Source of the DNA: Comamonadaceae bacterium
Lineage (GTDB): Bacteria > Pseudomonadota > Gammaproteobacteria > Burkholderiales > Burkholderiaceae_C
Direction of reading: 5' to 3'
Assembly: GCA_027486755.1 (NCBI GenBank)
Contig: JAIXOM010000017.1
Coordinates: forward strand, 1-48,536
DNA: 48,536 bases
Every line of letters starts with the position of its first letter. Position 1 is the first letter of the stretch. This document shows, in pieces, positions 41,605 through 48,536 of this stretch. Under the pieces are notes generated by a model, which was not told the origin of the DNA, ran no database searches, and saw only the letters and a list, made by a program, of their open reading frames with translations. The translations under genes and the position numbers were made by a program.

Positions 41605-43377
41605 CTAGAAGGCCGTACTGACGGTCAGCCAGAAGCGGTTCTTGACCAGACTGCCGTCCTGATCACTTCCGGTGACATCGTTGGGCTTGGGGTTCACACC
41701 TGCCCGGCGCGCCCACACCGCCCGGATGTTCACCGCGTCCATGAGCAGCCAGCTGACGGACAGGCCGCTGCCGCGCAAGCTGTACTCATTGAGCTCAGGA
41801 GCACCGGGGTAGCCGTTGCTGATGTTGGTGCGTATCCAGCCTATGTCGTAGAAGCTGGCAAGCGTTAGGGCCGGACTCCAGCGCCAACGCAACTCCAGGT
41901 TGAGCATGCGACCTTGTGAGCCCGCCGCCTCCCCGCTGCCATAGGCGCGTACGCCAGAGGCGCCGCCGAGGGAAAACTTCTCTGATGAGTCGAGGTTCTT
42001 GCTGGCCCACTGCCCCGAAAAGGAACCGTACAGAGAAAAGTTGCTGCCCAGCGACTGCTCCTGGCTAATGGTCCAGCGCAGCTTGGTGAAATGACCGGCC
42101 GGGTTGGCGTCTTTGGCCTGGGTGTCCTCGTTGCGCGAGCCGCGCAGATCCAGCAGACCAATGGAGGGCGTCAGATTGCCGCTGAGTACACCGGGCAGCC
42201 CCATCCAATCGGTTTCGCGATTGCCCTGCAGACCCAGCGAATAGGCGCGGGTCGAATAGTTGGACGCGAGCAGACCCAGTGGGTCGTAGTTGTTGAACTG
42301 CTTTTCATCGGCAGACAGGCTGATGTAGAGGTTGCGGTTGCGTGCGCGCACCAGGGGATAGGTGAGTTCGGCGCCATAGGTGTCGGAGTTGCCGCTGCCC
42401 CTGACCTCGACCGGCAAATTGACCACCTTGTAGTCCAGCCGGGAGACGCTCACGCTCCAGCGCCAGCCCTCATGGCCCAGGGTCTGACTCAGGCCCAGGC
42501 GAGCGTACTTGCTGCCGTCGGTCTGTGCCATCTGGGTGCTCAGGGCGCCGCCGGGATGGATGAAGTTGTTGAAGTTGATCATGGCCGCGACGCGGCCCGG
42601 ACCCGTGCCATAGGAGCCGGTGTTGTCGCGGCTGAGATTGACCTCGATGAAGGGCTTGGCCAGAGTCTTGAGAATCAGGTCGGTCTGGGCCTGGGCATCG
42701 CCTTCCATCAGATTACCAGCCACGTTGACGCCCGAAATATCGTTGGCGATCAGCAGCCCCCGGTCGAGCTGGCTGCTGTTGATGAAACTGCCCGCGGGCT
42801 GGCTGGCCTCAATGATCTGCCTCAAAGCCGGCAAGGAACTGGGCTTGACCACCTCGCCGTCGCTGCGGATCTCGCCCAGGGTAGCCTCCACCACTTCGAT
42901 GGTGGCCACGCCCTGAACAATGTCTTGCTCGGGCAGAAACACCCGCACCGTCCAGCCCTGCTCCCGAAAGCGCTGGCCCACCTCGGCGGCGGCGTCTTCC
43001 AGCTCCGAGAAAGACAGGGGCCGGCCCAGATAGGCGGCCAGCGCCGCCTGCAACTCGGCCTCAGGCAGCAAGGTATGGCCACGAATCACAAAGCGGGAGA
43101 GCGTGACCCGCGGACCGCCCGGGGCGCGTTGCACCCTCGGTGCCGGGCCGGGCGCTGGCGCCAGCAGGCGCGGCAGACGCATGACCTGGTTGCGGTCGAT
43201 CTGCTGCTGCAAACTGCCGGCGTCGATCTGCGCTTGCGCACCCAGTGCGATCAGGGTCAAGCCACCGGCAAGCCATAGCCGCCGGGCTGTACGAAATGGA
43301 AGGAGATTGGGGTTCAAGGAGAAGGCCTGCTCAAAAAAATGGTGGGCGCGAAATGGGGTGCTGATTTGCCGGTTCAT
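41605..43377 (-). CDS. Two-partner secretion outer-membrane transporter (TpsB, ShlB/FhaC/HecB type)
   Basis: 590 residues. A long signal peptide of about 50 residues (hydrophobic LWLAGGLTLIALGAQAQ) is followed by a linker, a POTRA-type region at about 90-165 (LSRFVIRGHTLLPEAELQAA) and a 16-strand beta-barrel at about 210-590 ending in Phe. The L6-loop motif appears as GVRAYGSGEA; the usual VRGY/F has Ala for Gly here. It exports the adhesin encoded by the preceding gene across the outer membrane. The ATG overlaps the adhesin stop as ATGA, so it is translated from the same message. Confidence 0.92.
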   Translation of the reverse strand: MNRQISTPFRAHHFFEQAFSLNPNLLPFRTARRLWLAGGLTLIALGAQAQIDAGSLQQQIDRNQVMRLPRLLAPAPGPAPRVQRAPGGPRVTLSRFVIRGHTLLPEAELQAALAAYLGRPLSFSELEDAAAEVGQRFREQGWTVRVFLPEQDIVQGVATIEVVEATLGEIRSDGEVVKPSSLPALRQIIEASQPAGSFINSSQLDRGLLIANDISGVNVAGNLMEGDAQAQTDLILKTLAKPFIEVNLSRDNTGSYGTGPGRVAAMINFNNFIHPGGALSTQMAQTDGSKYARLGLSQTLGHEGWRWSVSVSRLDYKVVNLPVEVRGSGNSDTYGAELTYPLVRARNRNLYISLSADEKQFNNYDPLGLLASNYSTRAYSLGLQGNRETDWMGLPGVLSGNLTPSIGLLDLRGSRNEDTQAKDANPAGHFTKLRWTISQEQSLGSNFSLYGSFSGQWASKNLDSSEKFSLGGASGVRAYGSGEAAGSQGRMLNLELRWRWSPALTLASFYDIGWIRTNISNGYPGAPELNEYSLRGSGLSVSWLLMDAVNIRAVWARRAGVNPKPNDVTGSDQDGSLVKNRFWLTVSTAF

Positions 43378-46300
43378 TGATCAATCTGCGTCGATTCGGA
43401 CACGACGATGCTGGTGCGCTGACCGCCGACATTGAGAATCACCGTAACCGGCAAGGTGGTAGCCGGAGTGGATTCGACCACCAAGGCACTTTGCACAGCG
43501 TCGTACTTGATCCAGGTTGGCAGCGGTCTGTCATCGGAGAGCGTCGCATTGACGTTGGCATTGCCACTGTCATTGGCGCCAATCGGCCGGGTGACCGACT
43601 CGGGCAGCGTCACCACCAAGGTTGCGCCGCTGCGCACCGTGGCCTGTGGCACCACCACATTGACCAGACCGGTCGTCTGGGCTGTGGGCTGGTTGACCAC
43701 CGCCACTGTGACCCCGACCGGTGCCCGCGTTACCGCTGGCGCAGGTGCTGCTGCTGCCGCAGGTGCTGCTGCCGCGGGTGCTGCCACAGGTGCGGGGGCC
43801 GGTGCCGCCGCCGGCGCAACCTGAATAGGCACATTGGCGGCAGGGCTTGACGCAGGAGCCCATTTGGGCAGGTCCACGATCACATCCGACAGGGCCTTGA
43901 TCTTGACCATGTTCTGGGTATCGCCAGTCAACTTATTGGGAGCTTGCGTCAGAACGTAGTTGGACAAGACGGCCGTGCCGCCTGCAGAGAACAGCTCGGT
44001 GACGTAGTTGTCGTCATTGCGCGAGACCTCTCGGTATTCCACGGTGAATTTACTCAGTGCCGTGAGTGTCTCGCCATTGACCAGGCCGGTGGTGGTGAAA
44101 GCTGTGGGCTTGATGATTTCGGTGGTGCCGCTGTAATTACCCTCCACCGTCACGCCCAAAGGTGCTTTGACGATGGTGGCCACGACCTTGCCTATGGTAG
44201 GGCCGCGCACCAGCACATAGTTCGGGTCGCTCAGCTGCAAGACCTGCGGATTCACAAAGCCTTGGTAAACGCCCACCGGGGCGATGCTCTGAGCCACCGG
44301 AGTGGCGCTGATGTCGGCGGTGCCGGCGGTGATCCGGGGCTGCTTCTCGGTGCCGACCATGCCGGTAAAGACGATGTCTTTGGACGTGTTGTCAAAGCCG
44401 AGCTTACCGTCGTAGACCTTGGTGATCTTCAGGTCCAACACTTTGGGCAGGATCTCGCCGATGGCTGCGCTGGTGCTCGTTGGCACCGTGTAGCCATACA
44501 CCGGCCGACCGTTGTTTTCAGCGGTGAGCCCCAGGCCGCTGGCAATCACCAGCTTGCCCGTACCTGCGTTGGCCGGTGTGGCGCCCGTGCCATTGCTGGA
44601 GTAGACGCCCTGCGTGAAATTATTCAAGGTCAGCACATCGCGGTTGACACCCACGCCGTCGGCCTGGTTCTGGAACGCCACCTTGTAGTTGGCGCGCACC
44701 AAAGCGGAGTCGGTGTTGGCATCGTAGATCTTGCTCACCGGGCCGAGCAGGTTGATGCTCAGCTCGGGCGCGTACTGATGGAGCAGACCGCGACCGGTGC
44801 CGATCAGCGCCGTCTGGCCCAAGCTGGCCTTGTACTGAACAAAGTCGTGCGGCAAAGCGCCAGGCTGGTCGCCGGTGCTCGCGTCAAATGGCGCCGGGTT
44901 GGTGCTCCAGACCTGCCAGGCATTGGCACCGCCATCGGCCAGCGCATTGGCACCGGCCTGATTGACAAAACGGCCGGCCTGCAAGACCAAGGCGCCTTTA
45001 CTGGCCTGTATCGCGGAACCACTGGCCAGCGTGAGCGTGCCCGTGTTGCGCAGGTCTATGGCCCCCGCGCTGGACTGAACAGCCGAGCCCTGAGCGAGCG
45101 TCAAGTCGCCTGTGTTGCGCAGGCTGATCGCACCGGAAACCTGTATGCCACCGCCGGTCTTTGTACCGACCTGGACCGGTGCAAGCTGCAGCGCACTGCT
45201 GTTGACCAGATCGAGCGAGCCAATGGCGCCGCTGGTGGCCAGCGAGGACAAGGCATTGGCACTGTTGCCAAGCTCGAAGGCGCCCGCACCTTGGAGCAGC
45301 AAGCCCTTGCCTGGGGCGGTGATCGCGCCCGAGACGGTGAGCTTGTCGGCGTTGACTTCCAGCACGCTGTCGCCGGCCAATTGCACCGGGCCGGACACCG
45401 TGCCTTGTCCACGCGAGACCAGCAAGGTGGCACCATCGAGCGTCAAAGCATGGCCTGCGACCTGCACGTTCTGCAGCTCCAGGCTGGCACCTGGTGCCAC
45501 AGAAACTGCGCCGCCTATGCCCAAGGCCTGATCGTTGGCCAAAGCCAGCGTACCGCCCGAGACCGTGGTGGTACCGGTGTAGGTATTGCTGCCGCTCAGA
45601 ACCAAGCGGCCCGCACCCGACTTGCTCAGACCGGTGCCAATCCCGGATATCACCCCATCGACCGCGCTGGCACTGGCCAGCGCCAAATCGATCGGTCCGG
45701 ACACCGCCAGCGCCTGGGCACTGAGCGCATCGGCTCGCACGCTCAGGCCCGCCAGATCCGAACCGGCACCGCCCACCGCAGCAGCCAGGGTGGTGGTGCC
45801 GCCGTCGTTGATGGTCAATCCGCGTGCTCTGCTGTCAGAGCCGAGCGTATTGGCCAAGGTGACATCCACCCCGGTGAGCGTCGTATCGGCTCCCAGAGTC
45901 ACCGCATCGCCAAAGGTTTGCGCACCGACCGTCGACACACTGCCGCCGCTGATGAGCGTGCGGCCTGCCGTGTCGGTGCTCAGGCTGGCCAACTTATCGC
46001 CTGCCGAGCCTACACCCCCCACCGCCCCGGCCAGGGTGGTGACGCCGCTGTCATTGATGCTCAAGCTGCGGTTGACGCCGCTGGACTTGACGGTGCCGCC
46101 CAGCGTGATATCCACACCCGATAGCGTGGTATCGGCGCCCAGGCCCACAGCATCCCCGTAGATTTGCGCGCCGACGGTCGACACACTGCCACCGCTGATG
46201 AGCGTGCTACCAGCCGCATCCGTGCCCAGGCTGGCCAACTTATCGCCTGCCGAGCCCACACCCCCCAGCGCCCCGGCCAAGGTGGTAACGCCGCTGTCCT

Positions 46301-48536
46301 TGATGCTCAAGCTGCGGTTGGCACCACTGGATTTGACGGTGCCGCCCAAGGTGATGTCCACACCCATGAGCGTCGTATTGGCGCCCAGGGTCACCGCATC
46401 TCCAAAGGTTTGCGCGCCGACGGTCGACACACTGCCGCCGCTGACGAGCGTGCTGCCAGCCGCATCCGTGCTCAAGCTGGCCAACATCTCGCCCTCGGTA
46501 CCTGCCGCGCCCGATCCACCGACAGCGCCGAGCAAGGTGGTCGTGCCGCTGTCATTGAGGGTCAAGCGACGTGCAGTGCCGTCAGAGTTAAGGGTTTTTG
46601 CGACCGTCAGCCCGACACCGGCCAGAGTGGTATCGGCGCCCAGGGTGAGCGCGTCGCCGTAGGTTTGCGCACCCACGGTACGAATGCTGCCGCCGCTGAT
46701 CAAGGTGCTACCGGCTGCATCGGTGCTCAGGCTGGCCAGTCGCTCTGATGCCAGGCCTGTCCCGCCGACAGCACCGGCCAAGGTGGTCGTGCCGCTGTCG
46801 TTGATGCTCAGGCTGCGGTTGCTGCCGGCTGACCTCACGTCGCTGCCCAGGGTGATGCCCACACCGCTGAGCGTGGTGTCGGCGCCCAGGGTGACTGCAG
46901 CACTATAGGTCTGCGCCCCAGTGGTCATCACAGTGCCGCCGTTGATGGCCGTTGTTCCCGCTGCATCAGTCGTCAGGCTTGCGAGTTTGTCGGCAGTCGC
47001 ACCCGAACCGCCAACCGGACCGGCCAGCACGGTGGTACCGCCATCACTGATGCTGAGCCTGCGATGAGTGCCACTGGATTTGATGGTGCTGCCAAAGCCG
47101 ATGTCCACACCCAGGAGGGTGACATCGGCGCCGAGCGTCACCGCGCCGGAGTAGGTCTGCGCGCCGTCGGTCGAGATCGCTCGGCCGTTGATCGTGGTCG
47201 CGCCACTGACCGCCAGCTGACTGAGCCCCGACACCGTATCAGCCGCTGCATCACCTAGGACTGCATCACCAGCAATGGCCAGGGAATAGCCACGGCCGGC
47301 TACCGAGCCGCGGGTGCTCACCGCGCTGGCCGTCAGGGTGGCGTCGGCGCCCAGGTTCAGCGCTCCGGTGTAGATCTGCGCTCCGGTCGTGGACACCGTA
47401 TCGGTGTTCACCGTGCTGGTTCCGCTGACCGACAGCGAGGCCAGCCCAGTGACCGCATCGTCCACGCTGTTGCCCAGCACCGCATTTCCAGTGATGGACA
47501 GGGACTTGCCGGCACCGCTGACGAGGTCTCGGGTGGTGACCGTGCTGGCCGTGAGGGTGGTGTCATCACCCAGAGTCACCGCGCCGTTGTAAGTCTGAGT
47601 GCCGCTGGTGGTGACGTTCCCCGTAGAAATGCGGGCCGTCCCACCAACGCTGAGGCTGCTTAAACCAGTTACCGCATCTGATGGGCCATCTCCCAAGTCC
47701 GCATCGCCGGCAATCGTCAGCGACTTGCCGTTGCCTGCCAACGTGCTTTGCGTCGTGATGGTGCTGCCTGCCAGCGTGGTGTTCGCACCCAGCGTCACCG
47801 CATCGCCATAGGTCTGCGCGCCGCTGGTCCGCACGCCGCCGCCATTGATCGCCGTGGTGCCCGTCGCGTCAGTGGTGATGCTTGCGAGTTTCTCGCCCTC
47901 AGCCCCTGTTGCGCCGCTGCCGCCCACCGCGCCAGTGAAGGTGGTGGTGCCGCTGTCGTTGATGGTCAAGTTGCGCGCTGTGCCGTCCGACTTGAGCGTG
48001 CTGCCCAGGGTGATGCCCGCGCCAGTCAGCGTGGTGTCGGCGCCCAAGGTGGCTGCGCCGGTATAGGTCTGCGCGCCACTGGTGGTGACCCCGCTGGTAT
48101 TGACCGTCGTCGTGCCGCCGACCGTCAGGCTGGTCAAGTTGCTGACCGTGTCGCCGCTGCTGTTGCCCAGTACCGCGTTACCGGCAATCGCCAGCGAGTT
48201 GCTGCCCGTGCCGGTCACCGTGCCCTGGGTGGCCACCGTGCTGCCCGTCAGCGTCGTGTTCTCGGCCAGGCTGAGCGCACCGCCGTAGGTCTGGGTACCG
48301 GTGCTTGCCACCGTGTCGGTGTTCAGCGTGGTCGCACCGCTGACGCTAAGGTTGTTCAGGCCGGTCAACGTGTCGCTGGCACCATTGCCCAGCACCGCAG
48401 CGCCGGTGATGCTCAGAGACTTGCCCGCGCCCACCACCACGCCTTGCGTGCTGATGGTGCTGCCGGTCAAAGCCGTGTCATTGCCCAGTGTCACCGCGCC
48501 GACATAGGTCTGGCTGCCGCTGCTGCTGATCGCGCC
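43374..48536 (-). CDS. Very large TpsA-type adhesin/exoprotein (5' end outside window)
   Basis: 1720 residues are visible and the frame is still open at the right edge, so the start and the secretion (haemagglutinin N-terminal) domain are missing. From there inward: repeat array of beta-helix type (about 940 residues), an autotransporter-like repeat (SGSNTYTGTTTVSGGTLALA), more beta-helix, then two or more MBG/YDG-type modules (KIYDANTDSALV, KVYDGKLGFDN, GNYSG), an Ala/Pro linker (about 43735-43830) and a small C-terminal domain ending ESTQIDQ. It is extracellular, exported by the TpsB encoded next. The internal GTG at 48494 is not the real start. The gene's composition is less Lys-rich and more Thr/Ser/Gly-rich than the neighbours. 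Typical roles are adhesion or biofilm formation, not shown here. Confidence 0.88.
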   Translation of the reverse strand, partial: GAISSSGSQTYVGAVTLGNDTALTGSTISTQGVVVGAGKSLSITGAAVLGNGASDTLTGLNNLSVSGATTLNTDTVASTGTQTYGGALSLAENTTLTGSTVATQGTVTGTGSNSLAIAGNAVLGNSSGDTVSNLTSLTVGGTTTVNTSGVTTSGAQTYTGAATLGADTTLTGAGITLGSTLKSDGTARNLTINDSGTTTFTGAVGGSGATGAEGEKLASITTDATGTTAINGGGVRTSGAQTYGDAVTLGANTTLAGSTITTQSTLAGNGKSLTIAGDADLGDGPSDAVTGLSSLSVGGTARISTGNVTTSGTQTYNGAVTLGDDTTLTASTVTTRDLVSGAGKSLSITGNAVLGNSVDDAVTGLASLSVSGTSTVNTDTVSTTGAQIYTGALNLGADATLTASAVSTRGSVAGRGYSLAIAGDAVLGDAAADTVSGLSQLAVSGATTINGRAISTDGAQTYSGAVTLGADVTLLGVDIGFGSTIKSSGTHRRLSISDGGTTVLAGPVGGSGATADKLASLTTDAAGTTAINGGTVMTTGAQTYSAAVTLGADTTLSGVGITLGSDVRSAGSNRSLSINDSGTTTLAGAVGGTGLASERLASLSTDAAGSTLISGGSIRTVGAQTYGDALTLGADTTLAGVGLTVAKTLNSDGTARRLTLNDSGTTTLLGAVGGSGAAGTEGEMLASLSTDAAGSTLVSGGSVSTVGAQTFGDAVTLGANTTLMGVDITLGGTVKSSGANRSLSIKDSGVTTLAGALGGVGSAGDKLASLGTDAAGSTLISGGSVSTVGAQIYGDAVGLGADTTLSGVDITLGGTVKSSGVNRSLSINDSGVTTLAGAVGGVGSAGDKLASLSTDTAGRTLISGGSVSTVGAQTFGDAVTLGADTTLTGVDVTLANTLGSDSRARGLTINDGGTTTLAAAVGGAGSDLAGLSVRADALSAQALAVSGPIDLALASASAVDGVISGIGTGLSKSGAGRLVLSGSNTYTGTTTVSGGTLALANDQALGIGGAVSVAPGASLELQNVQVAGHALTLDGATLLVSRGQGTVSGPVQLAGDSVLEVNADKLTVSGAITAPGKGLLLQGAGAFELGNSANALSSLATSGAIGSLDLVNSSALQLAPVQVGTKTGGGIQVSGAISLRNTGDLTLAQGSAVQSSAGAIDLRNTGTLTLASGSAIQASKGALVLQAGRFVNQAGANALADGGANAWQVWSTNPAPFDASTGDQPGALPHDFVQYKASLGQTALIGTGRGLLHQYAPELSINLLGPVSKIYDANTDSALVRANYKVAFQNQADGVGVNRDVLTLNNFTQGVYSSNGTGATPANAGTGKLVIASGLGLTAENNGRPVYGYTVPTSTSAAIGEILPKVLDLKITKVYDGKLGFDNTSKDIVFTGMVGTEKQPRITAGTADISATPVAQSIAPVGVYQGFVNPQVLQLSDPNYVLVRGPTIGKVVATIVKAPLGVTVEGNYSGTTEIIKPTAFTTTGLVNGETLTALSKFTVEYREVSRNDDNYVTELFSAGGTAVLSNYVLTQAPNKLTGDTQNMVKIKALSDVIVDLPKWAPASSPAANVPIQVAPAAAPAPAPVAAPAAAAPAAAAAPAPAVTRAPVGVTVAVVNQPTAQTTGLVNVVVPQATVRSGATLVVTLPESVTRPIGANDSGNANVNATLSDDRPLPTWIKYDAVQSALVVESTPATTLPVTVILNVGGQRTSIVVSESTQIDQ
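45770..48536. repeat. Interleaved A-type and B-type coding repeats in the adhesin
   Basis: About eleven and a half repeats run head to tail on the minus strand. A units (about 73 residues, 219 bp) contain SLSITGNAVLGN and lack INDSGTTTLAGAVGG; B units (82-85 residues, about 246-255 bp) contain that block and LASLSTDAAGSTLISGGSV. Both types start TTLtG and end GAQTYxxAVTLGAD, so they can recombine at the shared border. Order from the right edge: A A B A A A B B B B B, then a partial B. The last B units, about 45890-46920, are the most alike. Confidence 0.85.

Noticed and set aside
41617..41632. TACTGACGGTCAG near the tpsB end as a further operator
   Set aside because: Lies inside the coding end of tpsB, lacks the AGTA right arm and is not near a promoter.
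43944..46124. Long plus-strand open frame (726 codons) inside the adhesin
   Set aside because: It is the antisense of the repeat-rich adhesin, follows its period exactly, and has no ribosome-binding site or domain.

Overview
The window is high-GC, almost gap-free coding DNA from what looks like a betaproteobacterium of the order Burkholderiales (Comamonadaceae-like). This rests on content only: many ABC uptake systems, a Bug-type (tripartite tricarboxylate) binding protein, Liv transporters beside catabolic enzymes, and two-partner secretion. No rRNA, tRNA or core ribosomal genes are present to place it further. I see no CRISPR array, transposase or prophage.

Layout. (1) 1-4250, minus strand: the 5' part of an exported protein made of APGLN pentapeptide repeats, then uppS, dcd, a guanine deaminase and a BMP-family (purine-nucleoside type) binding protein. 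(2) 4251-23457: a ketone/alicyclic-type catabolic regulon. A plus-strand operon (coupled 25-codon leader ORF, FMO-type flavoprotein, SDR, HSL-type esterase, type I Baeyer-Villiger monooxygenase, five-gene Liv-type ABC importer) faces a minus-strand operon (second Baeyer-Villiger monooxygenase, SDR, TetR repressor). Next come a 3-hydroxyacyl-CoA dehydrogenase diverging from an acyl-CoA ligase, two hotdog/MaoC-like proteins, a FrnE-like protein and a 2-oxopent-4-enoate-hydratase-like protein. Three promoter regions of this block share a palindrome close to TACTGRCnAGTA. At two of them, and on the minus side of the third, it overlaps a candidate -10 box by exactly two bases. The likely repressor is the TetR protein in the second operon, which would then regulate itself. 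(3) 23486-28571: Bug-type binding protein, intradiol dioxygenase (hydroxyquinol type), a branched-chain-type binding protein, a nitrilase, and about 500 bp without a convincing gene but with a large GC-rich inverted repeat. (4) 28572-38093: LysR regulator diverging from a tightly packed operon: isochorismatase-fold amidase, two paralogous NMT1/SsuA-type binding proteins, cytosine-deaminase-like amidohydrolase, SDR, dihydroorotase/hydantoinase-like hydrolase, ABC ATPase, ABC permease and a DUF3830 protein. It reads as uptake and stepwise hydrolysis of an unknown N-heterocycle. (5) 38193-39446: SCP2-type thiolase. (6) 39519-48536: two-component system, then a convergent tpsA-tpsB two-partner secretion pair whose giant adhesin (5' end outside the window) is built from two interleaved repeat types.

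How the genes fit together. In block 2, ketone oxygenation to an ester or lactone, hydrolysis by the esterase, alcohol oxidation by SDRs, CoA activation by the ligase, hydration and dehydrogenation make a plausible route to central acyl-CoAs, fed by the Liv importer. In block 4, deamination, ring opening and amide/carbamoyl cleavage would release ammonia and a carbon skeleton. Substrates of both are inferred from family membership, not shown by the sequence.
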